Shown here: in pieces, positions 34,277 through 42,213 of the stretch
Layout of the letters: every line of letters starts with the position of its first letter
Position numbering within the stretch: position 1 is the first letter of the stretch
Assembly: GCF_019645815.1 (NCBI RefSeq)
Contig: NZ_CP080997.1
Location: 2,670,880-2,734,879 of the forward strand
DNA: 64,000 nucleotides
Origin: Mycolicibacter heraklionensis
Lineage (GTDB): Bacteria > Actinomycetota > Actinomycetes > Mycobacteriales > Mycobacteriaceae
Direction of reading: 5' to 3'
Program-made: the position numbers and the translations under genes
The notes under the pieces: generated by a model
The model's input: the letters and a program-made list of their open reading frames with translations, nothing else
What the model was told of the DNA's origin: nothing
Database searches by the model: none

Positions 34277-34287
34277 AACACCAGTGT
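34273..34287. promoter_or_regulatory. SufR operator (ACACT-N5-TGTGA)
   Basis: On the minus strand ACACT-GGTGT-TGTGA exactly fits the SufR motif reported for M. tuberculosis (from memory). It overlaps the putative -10 (CACACT) and the GTG start of sufR, so bound SufR would block transcription of the whole suf operon. Confidence 0.75.
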
Positions 34288-34339
34288 GACGCAATTCCAG
34301 AGCCCGGTCTAGAAAGGGTTACCTCAGTTCGGCCGGGAT

Positions 34340-34410
34340 CGGCCGTTGCGCTGATCACATCCCGCGCGGCGCCGGGCGTCCCCAGGCATCGCAGAGCGGC
34401 CGTTACGCTG
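34340..34410 (+). repeat. 14-bp direct repeat and -10 element upstream of mptB
   Basis: CGGCCGTTGCGCTG (34340-34353) recurs as CGGCCGTTACGCTG (34397-34410), one mismatch, 57 bp apart. The second copy contains TACGCT (34404-34409), which ends 6 nt before the mptB ATG and would give a leaderless transcript. Whether the repeat is a regulator site or a duplicated promoter cannot be told. Confidence 0.45.
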
Positions 34411-34415
34411 CTGGG

Positions 34416-36107
34416 ATGGCAGCCCGCCGGCACTCGCTGAGCACGTCGATCGCGCATCTGCACGGCGACGAGCGCACCGTCGGCTCCCCGCTGAACGCCG
34501 CTGAGCTGGTCGCATTGCGGCGAACCCGGCTGTTCGGCGCCACCGGCACCGTGCTGATGGCCATCGGTGCGCTCGGGGCCGGTGCGCGGCCGGTGGTGCA
34601 AGACCCGACCTTCGGGGTCCGGCTGCTCAACCTGCCGTCTCGGCTGGCCACGGTGGCCCTGACCATGACCACCACCGGCGCGGTGATGATGGCGCTGGCG
34701 TGGCTGATGCTGGGCCGGTTCGCCCTGGGCAAGCGGCGGATGTCGCGCAGCCAGCTCGACCGCACCCTGCTGCTGTGGATGCTGCCGCTGCTGGTCGCCC
34801 CGCCGATGTACAGCAAAGACGTCTACTCCTACCTGGCGCAGAGTCAGATCTCTCGGCTGGGCCTGGACCCCTACCGGGTGGGGCCGGCGCCGGCCCTGGG
34901 CCTTGACCACGTCTTCACCCTCTCCGTCCCGAGCCTCTGGCGGGAGACGCCGGCGCCCTATGGGCCACTTTTCTTGTGGATCGGCCGGGGTATCTCGGCG
35001 TTGACCGGCGAAAACATCGTCACCGCGGTGCTGTGCCACCGGGTGGTGGTGCTGCTCGGGGTCGGCTTGATCGTGTGGGCGGTGCCGCGCCTGGCAGCGC
35101 GCTGCGGGGTCGCCGAGGTCAGCGCCCTGTGGCTCGGTGCGGCCAATCCGCTGTTGCTGATGCATCTGGTCGCCGGCATCCACAACGAGGCGTTGATGCT
35201 CGGACTCATGCTGACCGGCACGGAGTTCGCGTTACGCGGGATCACCGCGGCGCAGCCGCTGTTGCCGTCGCTGCGGACGCGGCCAGAGCCCCACGACTGG
35301 GCGCCGCTGGCCGAACTGCTCGCCGGGGCGGTGCTGATCACGCTGTCATCGCAGGTCAAGCTGCCATCGCTGTTGGCTCTGGGGTTCGTCGCCATGGCGC
35401 TGGGCTGGCGGTGGGGCGGCGATCTGCGGGCGTTTCTGCTGGCCGGTACGGGCATGGCCGCGCTGGCGGCGGCGGTCACCGGCTTGATCGGCTGGGCCAG
35501 CGGGCTGGGCTTCGGCTGGGTCTTCACCCTGGGCACGGCCAACGTGGTGCGCAGCTGGATGTCGCCGCCGACGCTGATCGCCCTGGGCACCGGCCAGGTC
35601 GGGATCCTGCTGGGTCTGGGTGATCACACCACCGCGGTGCTGTCGCTGACCCGTGCCATCGGTGTGCTGATCATCGCGGTCCTGGTGGTGTGGCTGCTGC
35701 TGGTGGTGTTCAACGGCCGGCTGCATCCGGTCGGTGGGCTCGGCGTTGCGCTGGGCATCACCGTCCTGCTGTTCCCGGTGGTCCAGCCGTGGTACCTGCT
35801 GTGGGCGATCATCCCGCTGGCCGCCTGGGCGACCCGCCCGAACTTCCGGATCGCGGTGATCGCGGTGACGCTGGTGGTGGGCATCTTCGGCCCGACCGCC
35901 AACGGCGACCGTTTCGCCCTGTTCCAGATCGTGGACGCCACCCTGGCCAGCGCCGTCGTGGTACTGGGGTTGTTCCTGCTGACCTACCGGCGCCTGCCGT
36001 GGCGCGAGTTGCCGGCCGAAGCCGAGCCCCAGGCCGGCGACGCACCCGCCGAGGAACCGACCCCGCGGTCGGCCGCCGCCACCGACGCTTACGCTGATTC
36101 TCCGTGA
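34416..36107 (+). CDS. mptB: alpha-(1->6)-mannopyranosyltransferase, MptB-like
   Basis: A 563-residue GT-C family glycosyltransferase (Rv1459c) with about 12-13 membrane helices. The GT-C acidic motif is in the first loop ('PPMYSKDVYSYLAQSQI'). Other conserved segments are 'APYGPLFLWIGRGI' and 'VQPWYLLWAIIPLAAW'. MptB uses polyprenyl-phosphate mannose to extend the mannan core of lipomannan and lipoarabinomannan. The C-terminal 40 residues are acidic and probably cytosolic. It overlaps the ABC ATPase gene by 4 nt. Confidence 0.9.
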   Translation: MAARRHSLSTSIAHLHGDERTVGSPLNAAELVALRRTRLFGATGTVLMAIGALGAGARPVVQDPTFGVRLLNLPSRLATVALTMTTTGAVMMALAWLMLGRFALGKRRMSRSQLDRTLLLWMLPLLVAPPMYSKDVYSYLAQSQISRLGLDPYRVGPAPALGLDHVFTLSVPSLWRETPAPYGPLFLWIGRGISALTGENIVTAVLCHRVVVLLGVGLIVWAVPRLAARCGVAEVSALWLGAANPLLLMHLVAGIHNEALMLGLMLTGTEFALRGITAAQPLLPSLRTRPEPHDWAPLAELLAGAVLITLSSQVKLPSLLALGFVAMALGWRWGGDLRAFLLAGTGMAALAAAVTGLIGWASGLGFGWVFTLGTANVVRSWMSPPTLIALGTGQVGILLGLGDHTTAVLSLTRAIGVLIIAVLVVWLLLVVFNGRLHPVGGLGVALGITVLLFPVVQPWYLLWAIIPLAAWATRPNFRIAVIAVTLVVGIFGPTANGDRFALFQIVDATLASAVVVLGLFLLTYRRLPWRELPAEAEPQAGDAPAEEPTPRSAAATDAYADSP

Positions 36108-37042
36108 ACTCAGCTGTCGCGGTGCGCTTGCGCGGGGTGCGCAAGCGTTACGGGACCGGTCCGTCTGCGATCGAAGCGGTCGCCGGCCTGGATTTCGACG
36201 TACAGACCGCCGAAGTGTTCGCGCTACTCGGCCCGAACGGCGCCGGGAAGACGACCACGGTCGAGATGTGCGAGGGCTTCGTCCGCCCGGACGCCGGAAC
36301 CATCGAAGTGCTCGGCTTGGACCCGGTCGCCGACAATGACCGGCTTCGGGAGCGCATCGGCGTGATGTTGCAGGGCGGCGGCGGCTACCCGGCCGCCCGC
36401 GCCGGCGAGATGCTGAAGCTGGTGGCGTCGTATTCGGCCAACCCGCTGGACCCGCAGTGGCTGCTGGACACCCTGGGCCTGACCGATGCGGCGCGCACCA
36501 CCTATCGCCGGCTCTCCGGCGGGCAGCAGCAGCGGCTGGCGTTGGCCTGCGCCCTGGTCGGTCGGCCGGAACTGGTGTTCCTCGACGAGCCGACCGCGGG
36601 CATGGACGCCCACGCCCGGTTGTTGGTGTGGGAGCTGATCGACGCCTTGCGCCGCGACGGCGTGACCGTGGTGCTCACCACGCACCACCTGCGCGAGGCC
36701 GAAGAGCTGGCCGACCGGCTGCTGATCATCGACCACGGCGCGGTGGTCGCCGCTGGCACACCGGCGGAGTTGACCCGCAGCGGGGCGCAGGGGCAGCTGC
36801 GGTTCACCGCGCCGCCGCGGCTGGATCTGTCGTTGCTGATCACGGCGTTGCCCGAGGGCTATCGGGCCAGCGAGGTGCTGCCCGGTGAATACCTCGTCGA
36901 AGGAACGGTCGACCCTCAGGTGCTGGCGACCGTGACCTCCTGGTGCGCGCGCCTGGACGTGCTGGCCACCGCGCTGCGGGTCGAGCAGCGCAGCCTCGAG
37001 GACGTGTTCTTGGAGCTGACCGGACGGGAGCTACGCCCATGA
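36104..37042 (+). CDS. ABC exporter ATP-binding protein (Rv1458c-like)
   Basis: A 312-residue ABC ATPase of the ABC-2 exporter class. Walker A is 'GPNGAGKTT', the signature is 'LSGGQQQRLALACAL', Walker B is 'LVFLDEPTAGMD' and the H-loop is 'TTHHLREAEE'. The C-terminal extension (about residues 230-312) is typical for drug or polysaccharide exporters. GTG 36104 overlaps the mptB stop (GTGA), and the gene overlaps the permease by 4 nt. The substrate is unknown; co-transcription with mptB hints at envelope glycoconjugates. Confidence 0.92.
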   Translation: MNSAVAVRLRGVRKRYGTGPSAIEAVAGLDFDVQTAEVFALLGPNGAGKTTTVEMCEGFVRPDAGTIEVLGLDPVADNDRLRERIGVMLQGGGGYPAARAGEMLKLVASYSANPLDPQWLLDTLGLTDAARTTYRRLSGGQQQRLALACALVGRPELVFLDEPTAGMDAHARLLVWELIDALRRDGVTVVLTTHHLREAEELADRLLIIDHGAVVAAGTPAELTRSGAQGQLRFTAPPRLDLSLLITALPEGYRASEVLPGEYLVEGTVDPQVLATVTSWCARLDVLATALRVEQRSLEDVFLELTGRELRP

Positions 37043-37830
37043 GTACCGACCAGCAGGTCTTCGCGCCCGGCACTTTCACCCCCGACCCTCGCCCGGCCAG
37101 GGTTCCGGCGATGCTCGCCGCGCAGTACCGGTTGGAGCTGACCCTGCTGCTGCGCAACGGCGAGCAGCTGCTGTTGACGATGTTCATTCCGATCACCCTG
37201 CTGATCGGTCTGACGGTGCTGCCGCTGGGCCCGTTCGGCGAGGGCCACGCCGAACGCGCCACCACCGTGCTGCCGGTGATCATGTCCCTGGCGGTGATCG
37301 CCACCGCGTTCACCGGGCAGGCCATCGCCGTGGCGTTCGACCGGCGCTATGGGGCGCTGAAACGATTGGGCGCCACGGCGCTACCGGTGTGGGGCGTCAT
37401 TGCCGGCAAATCCCTGTCGGTGGCCACCGTGGTTCTGCTGCAGTCGGTGCTGCTCGGGGCGATCGGCGCTGCGCTGGGCTGGCGGCCGACCCTGGCCGGC
37501 CTGGGCCTGGGGGCGGTGGTCATCGCGCTGGGGACCGCCTGCTTCGCGGCGTTGGGCCTGCTGCTCGGCGGGAGCCTGCGCGCCGAGACTGTGCTGGCGG
37601 GCGCCAACCTGATGTGGTTCGTGTTCGGCGGGTTCTCCGCGCTGACCGTGGAGACCGACCTGGTTCCCGGCACGGTCCGCTGGCTCGCCCGGCTGACCCC
37701 CTCGGGGGCGCTCACCGAGGCGCTGGCACAGGCACTGAGCGTCTCGGTCGACTGGTTCGGTATCGCGGTGGTGACGGTGTGGGGTCTGCTGGCCGCCGTC
37801 GGTGCGGTGCGGTGGTTCCGGTTCAGCTGA
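37039..37830 (+). CDS. ABC-2 type transporter permease (Rv1457c-like)
   Basis: A 263-residue permease with six predicted membrane helices after a roughly 40-residue cytosolic N terminus ('MLAAQYRLELTLLLRNGEQLLL'). 'FDRRYGALKRLGATALPVWGVIAGKS' is characteristic of ABC-2 permeases. ATG 37039 overlaps the stop of the ATPase gene (ATGA), so the two proteins form one exporter. Substrate unknown. Confidence 0.9.
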   Translation: MSTDQQVFAPGTFTPDPRPARVPAMLAAQYRLELTLLLRNGEQLLLTMFIPITLLIGLTVLPLGPFGEGHAERATTVLPVIMSLAVIATAFTGQAIAVAFDRRYGALKRLGATALPVWGVIAGKSLSVATVVLLQSVLLGAIGAALGWRPTLAGLGLGAVVIALGTACFAALGLLLGGSLRAETVLAGANLMWFVFGGFSALTVETDLVPGTVRWLARLTPSGALTEALAQALSVSVDWFGIAVVTVWGLLAAVGAVRWFRFS

Positions 37831-37877
37831 CCCGACTACTCCAGCTGACCTACTACGGGATGTAGTTACCGATCCTC

Positions 37878-37883
37878 TACGAT
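37878..37883 (+). promoter_or_regulatory. -10 element of ctaA (leaderless type)
   Basis: TACGAT ends 7 nt before the ctaA GTG (37891), the spacing for transcription starting at the start codon. No Shine-Dalgarno is visible. Confidence 0.5.
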
Positions 37884-37890
37884 CAGGCCC

Positions 37891-38841
37891 GTGGGACGGT
37901 TCCTGATGCGCCTGGTGGACCTGCTGCCCGAACCGGGCCTGCGGACCCAGCGATGGCTGGCCGCCGCCGTCGTCTTCACCCAGGGATTCATCTCGGTCAC
38001 CGGCGCGATCGTCCGCGTCACCGCGTCGGGGTTGGGTTGCCCGACGTGGCCGCAGTGCTTCCCGGGCAGCTACGTCCCGGTCGCCGTCTCGGAAGTCCCG
38101 CGGATTCATCAGGCCATCGAGTTCGGCAACCGCATGGTCACCTTCGCGGTCGTGATCACCGCGGCGCTGGCCGTGCTGGCCGTGATCCGAGCCCGACGGC
38201 GTACTGAAGTACTGGTCTATGCCTGGCTGATGCCCGGCTCCACGGTCTTGCAGGCGGTGATCGGCGGGATCACGGTACGCACCGGGCTGGCGTGGTGGAC
38301 CGTGGCCGTGCATCTGCTGGTCTCCATGCTGATGGTGTGGCTGGCGGTGCAGTTCTACGCGAAAGTCGGCCAGTCCGACGACGAGTCGGCGGTGGTGCGC
38401 TATCGGGTGCCGGCGCCGTTGCGCGGGTTGACCGCACTGTGCGCCGTCACGCTGGCCGCGGTGCTGGTGACCGGCACCCTGGTGACCGCCGCCGGGCCAC
38501 ACGCCGGCGACAAGAGCGCGGCCCGCACGGTGGCCCGTCTCAAGGTGGAGGTCGCCACGCTCGCTCACCTGCACGAGTCACTGCTGATCGGATTCCTCGG
38601 ACTGCTGGTGGGCCTGGCCTTCGGCCTGGCTGCGGTGCAGGCGGCCAAGCCGGTGATCCGCCGGCTGGCGGTGGTGACCGTCCTGACCTTCGTTCAGGGG
38701 CTGATCGGCGTGGTGCAGTACTTCACCGGTGTTCCCGCCGTGCTGGTCACCCTGCACGTGGCGGGAGCGGTGCTGGTCACCGGCGCGACCGCGGCGCTAT
38801 GGGCGTCGCTGCGAGAGCGGACCCAGCCCGAGTCGCTCTAG
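37891..38841 (+). CDS. ctaA: haem A synthase CtaA (COX15 family)
   Basis: A 316-residue membrane protein with eight predicted helices that oxidises haem O to haem A for cytochrome c oxidase (Rv1456c). The conserved loop cysteine pair is in 'GLGCPTWPQCFPG'. The haem-ligating histidines are in 'RIHQAIEFGNR', 'VHLLVSM', 'AHLHESLL' and 'LHVAGAV'. GTG 37891 fits the -10 element upstream. Its 3' end overlaps the convergent ATP-grasp-like gene by 45 bp. The partner ctaB lies at 44410-45333. Confidence 0.94.
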   Translation: MGRFLMRLVDLLPEPGLRTQRWLAAAVVFTQGFISVTGAIVRVTASGLGCPTWPQCFPGSYVPVAVSEVPRIHQAIEFGNRMVTFAVVITAALAVLAVIRARRRTEVLVYAWLMPGSTVLQAVIGGITVRTGLAWWTVAVHLLVSMLMVWLAVQFYAKVGQSDDESAVVRYRVPAPLRGLTALCAVTLAAVLVTGTLVTAAGPHAGDKSAARTVARLKVEVATLAHLHESLLIGFLGLLVGLAFGLAAVQAAKPVIRRLAVVTVLTFVQGLIGVVQYFTGVPAVLVTLHVAGAVLVTGATAALWASLRERTQPESL

Positions 38842-39510
38842 CGCGGCCTCGACCTCGATGGCGAACCGGCGCTGCGCGCGGTCTCGTTCGTCGGCGTCGA
38901 GCTCGGCGAAACCCAGTTGCGGCGCAATCAAATCCAAGCTGATCAGGCGCACATCCGGGGCGCTCCCGGCTAGGTCTACCCGCGCGTAGAGCAACTCTTC
39001 GAGCCGGATGCTCAAGCGTTCGGCGGCCGACCGGAGAGCGGCACGGCCGACATCCCACAGTTCGAAGTCCGGGTCGGACCCTGCGGCGCCGAAGGCGTGC
39101 GATCGACCGGCGCCGAAAAACACCAGCGCGCTCACCTCGGCCGGTGGCCGTCCCGCCAACGTCGGCACCCCGTCGCACTGCAGGTCCGCCAGGTAGCGGC
39201 GGTCGGCGTTCCAGGCCACCGCTTCGGGCGGGTTGAGCAGGTGGGCCACCCGCGTCGTCCAGTTCATGAATTCGGCCTGCCGGGCGGGGTCGCCACCGGC
39301 CGTTCGCAGAATCACCAGGTCCGCTTCCAGCGTCTCGGCGTCGTCCCAGGGCAATCGGCGGGCGTGCAGCCCACGGTGACGCAGCGCCGCGACCAGGCCG
39401 GCGTCGTCATCGGCAGCCGCAGATGGCTCGACACCGTCGTGATGGCCGCCCCGCGGATCGACCGCCAGCACGATGCGCGGATGGAAGATGTCGGGCCGGG
39501 CCAGCTTCAT
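38797..39510 (-). CDS. shortened ATP-grasp-like protein (Rv1455-like)
   Basis: A 237-residue protein (Rv1455 counterpart). The N-terminal part looks like the pre-ATP domain of RimK or glutathione-synthetase-like ATP-grasp proteins ('ADLVILRTAGGDPARQAEFMNWTTRVAHLLNPPEAVAWNADRRYLADL'). The C-terminal part has the late ATP-grasp feature 'LLYARVDLAG...VRLISLDLIAPQLG'. The central ATP-binding portion is almost absent. ATG 39510 is chosen for GAGGT upstream; ATG 39543 would share its bases with the divergent qor start. Function unknown and possibly non-catalytic. Confidence 0.75.
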   Translation of the reverse strand: MKLARPDIFHPRIVLAVDPRGGHHDGVEPSAAADDDAGLVAALRHRGLHARRLPWDDAETLEADLVILRTAGGDPARQAEFMNWTTRVAHLLNPPEAVAWNADRRYLADLQCDGVPTLAGRPPAEVSALVFFGAGRSHAFGAAGSDPDFELWDVGRAALRSAAERLSIRLEELLYARVDLAGSAPDVRLISLDLIAPQLGFAELDADERDRAQRRFAIEVEAALERLGLGPLSQRRP

Positions 39511-39541
39511 GCAGACCTCACATTCGGAGATGATAGTCACC

Positions 39542-40525
39542 ATGCACGCCGTGGAAGTGGCCGCGACAGGCGGCCCCGAGGTTTTGAACTATGTCGACAG
39601 ACCACAGCCCTCCCCTGCCTCCGGTGAGGTGTTGATCCGGGTCGAGGCCGCCGGGGTCAACTACATCGACACGTATTTCCGCTCCGGGATCTACCCCGCT
39701 GAGCTGCCGTTCGTGGTCGGCAACGAGGCCGCGGGAACGGTCGCCGAGGTGGGCGCGGGAGTGACCGCACTGGCGGTGGGTGATCGCGTGGTGACGGCGG
39801 CTGCGACCGGCGCCTACGCCCAATACTGCACGGCACCAGCGTCTTTGACGGCGCTGATCCCCGACGGCGTCGAGGCCGGTGTGGCGGCGGCCGCGCTGCT
39901 CAAGGGCCTGACTGCGCACTATCTGATCAAGTCGGTGTATCCAGTGCAGCCCGGCGACACCGTGTTGTTGCATGCCGGCGCCGGAGGGGTGGGCCTGATC
40001 CTCACCCAATGGGCCACCGCGCTCGGCGCCCGGGTGATCACCACCGTCTCGAATCCGTCCAAGGCCGCATTGTCGCGGCAAGCCGGCGCCGTGGAAGTGC
40101 TCGACTACCCCGGCTCGGACCCCGGGGACGCCGCGGCCTTCGGCGCCCGGGTCCGGGAGTTGGCCGACGGCGGGGTGGCCGCCGTGTACGACGGGGTGGG
40201 TGCGACGACGTTCGACGCCAGCCTGGCCAGCCTCGCGGTGCGGGGCACCTTGGCGCTGTTCGGCGCGGCCAGCGGCCCGGTGCCGCCCGTCGACCCGCAG
40301 CGGCTCAATGCCGCGGGATCGGTCTACCTGACACGCCCCAACCTGGCTCACTTCACCCGAACCGCACCGGAATTCACCTGGCGCGTGGGCGAGCTGTTCG
40401 AGGCTGTCGGGAACGGCACGGTCACGGTGACGGTGAGCCGGCACTACCCGCTGGCCGACGCGGCCCAAGCCCACCGCGATCTGCAGGGCCGCCACACGGT
40501 CGGCTCGATCGTGCTCGACGCCTAG
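39542..40525 (+). CDS. qor: quinone oxidoreductase (zinc-independent MDR family)
   Basis: A 327-residue NADPH:quinone oxidoreductase of the medium-chain reductase superfamily (Rv1454c). The nucleotide fold is 'VLLHAGAGGVGLILTQWATALG'. Family segments include 'VEAAGVNYIDTYFRSGIYP', 'GNEAAGTVAEVG' and 'YDGVGATTFDASLASL'. Zinc ligands of alcohol dehydrogenases are absent. ATG 39542 matches the M. tuberculosis N terminus (MHAIEV). The promoter must lie within the first codons of the divergent gene. Confidence 0.93.
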   Translation: MHAVEVAATGGPEVLNYVDRPQPSPASGEVLIRVEAAGVNYIDTYFRSGIYPAELPFVVGNEAAGTVAEVGAGVTALAVGDRVVTAAATGAYAQYCTAPASLTALIPDGVEAGVAAAALLKGLTAHYLIKSVYPVQPGDTVLLHAGAGGVGLILTQWATALGARVITTVSNPSKAALSRQAGAVEVLDYPGSDPGDAAAFGARVRELADGGVAAVYDGVGATTFDASLASLAVRGTLALFGAASGPVPPVDPQRLNAAGSVYLTRPNLAHFTRTAPEFTWRVGELFEAVGNGTVTVTVSRHYPLADAAQAHRDLQGRHTVGSIVLDA

Positions 40526-40558
40526 CGGGTCACCGCCGCCGGCCCAGCGGCGATCGGC

Positions 40559-42169
40559 CTAGCGCTCACCCCAGGTTTCGGGCAGCAGCGGCCGCCGGGG
40601 ACTATCGGCGAACTCGTCTCCCGCCAGCCGGGTCAGCCCGGTCGGCCGGGATTGGTCGGTGCGCACCGCCCCGGCGCGTCCCAGATCTCCGGCGCCGTGA
40701 TCCGACGCCGGTGTCGGTCCCCAGTCCGGGCAGACTCCGACCGTCAGATCCATCACCGCATCGTCGTGGCCCGGTCTGGTCTTGCGCCGGCGAAGGCGCT
40801 TGGACCGACGGGCGTCTGCTGCCGCGGCCGCTGTGGCGGTCTCGGGCGTCGGCGACTTCTTCCTGGCGCTGTCCGCGGCGCTGGCATGGGCTCCCAACCC
40901 CGACCCGAAGTCGATTCCGGGCCCGCCGCCGACGAGGTAGGGCACCAGCGGCGCGCTCGCGGGCACGGCCGCCGGCGGCGCGGCTGCCGGAGCCGGTGGG
41001 CTCGCGCCGGCCGGAACGCCGGCCGGCGGCCCGGCGGGCGGGCTGGCCGGCGGTGTCATCACGGCCGGTCCGACCGCGACGCCGGGTACGTCGGCGGCGA
41101 ACACCGGGGGCGCCGGAGCCGCGACCACCCCCGGTGCCGGCAGACCCAGTCCCGCCAGACCGGCGAGGCCGCCCAGAGTGCCGGCGGGGGCCACCACCGC
41201 ACCTGCCGCGGCGACGAACAGCGCCGGGGACTGGCTGATCGTCGTCGCCAACTGGGCGATGTGGGTCGGCCAGTCGAAGAGCGCCAGCGCCGCAAGGTAT
41301 TGCAGCGCCGGAATGATCTGGCTCGGGTCTTGGGTGATGTTGAGGAAGTCCTCGAACAGCTCGAGGGACCGCGCCAGGTACCAGATCGGTTGCGCGGCAT
41401 TGGAATAGTAGTCGTAGACCTGGCCATTGAGGGTGCCGGCAGCGGGATTCCAATTGATGCCGAAGTTCTGCAGAAAGTGCGAGACGGCGGTGGTCAGGGC
41501 GTTGGAGATCATCGGATCGTGCGCGGTCACACCGTCTTGGATGCCCAGACTTTTCAGGATCGGATCGAGGAAGTCCAGCAACCCCTGCAGCGGATTGCCC
41601 GACGATTCCGACGTCGATGAGGACGCGGCCGATTTCTGGATCGGGACCGTGGCAGTAACGCTGGGGGCCGCTGCGACCGCGGTTTCGCAGACCGCCTGAT
41701 AGGTCGCCATCGTGGTGGCGGCCTGCACCCACATCCGGAAGTAGTCGGCTTCGTTGAGGGCGATGGGAATGGTGTTGATACCGAAGAAGTTGGTCGCGAC
41801 CAACACCCCGTGGGTGGCGTGATTGGCGGCCAGCTCCGGCAGGGTCGGCATCGCCGCCAGCGCGGCGGCATAAGCCGCCGCCGCCTGTTCGTGTGCGGCT
41901 GCCATCCGGGCGCTGTCGGCCCCGGCCCGATACAGCCACGCCAGATACGGCAGATGCGCCGACTGGTACTGCTCACCGGCGACACCGCGCCACAGCCCGG
42001 CCGCCACCGATGCCAGCAGGGCGGTCAGATCCTGCGCCGTTGCGGTGTATTCCGTGCTCAGCGACGACCACGCGCCCGCGGCAGCGAGCAGCGGGCCGGG
42101 GCCGGGACCGGAACTGAGCAGCGTGGCATGCACCTCAGGCGGTGACGCCATCCACATCGGCCCGAACAC
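40559..42169 (-). CDS. PPE family protein, PPW-like
   Basis: A 536-residue PPE protein. The PPE domain covers about residues 1-175 ('[13 protein letters not shown]...[28 protein letters not shown]'). A middle region, a Pro/Ala/Gly-rich stretch and a basic segment ('RRSKRLRRRKTRPGHDD') follow. The C terminus 'SPRRPLLPETW' fits the PxxPxxxW signature of the PPW subgroup, while the preceding GFxGT box is degenerate. GTG 42169 or ATG 42157 may be the start. It lies 44 bp behind the second PPE gene, and no PE partner is adjacent. Such proteins are usually type VII secretion substrates. Confidence 0.92.
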   Translation of the reverse strand: MFGPMWMASPPEVHATLLSSGPGPGPLLAAAGAWSSLSTEYTATAQDLTALLASVAAGLWRGVAGEQYQSAHLPYLAWLYRAGADSARMAAAHEQAAAAYAAALAAMPTLPELAANHATHGVLVATNFFGINTIPIALNEADYFRMWVQAATTMATYQAVCETAVAAAPSVTATVPIQKSAASSSTSESSGNPLQGLLDFLDPILKSLGIQDGVTAHDPMISNALTTAVSHFLQNFGINWNPAAGTLNGQVYDYYSNAAQPIWYLARSLELFEDFLNITQDPSQIIPALQYLAALALFDWPTHIAQLATTISQSPALFVAAAGAVVAPAGTLGGLAGLAGLGLPAPGVVAAPAPPVFAADVPGVAVGPAVMTPPASPPAGPPAGVPAGASPPAPAAAPPAAVPASAPLVPYLVGGGPGIDFGSGLGAHASAADSARKKSPTPETATAAAAADARRSKRLRRRKTRPGHDDAVMDLTVGVCPDWGPTPASDHGAGDLGRAGAVRTDQSRPTGLTRLAGDEFADSPRRPLLPETWGER

Positions 42170-42213
42170 AAGAATTCACTCTAGCGAATCTATAGTTTCG
42201 GGTTCCCGAACTC

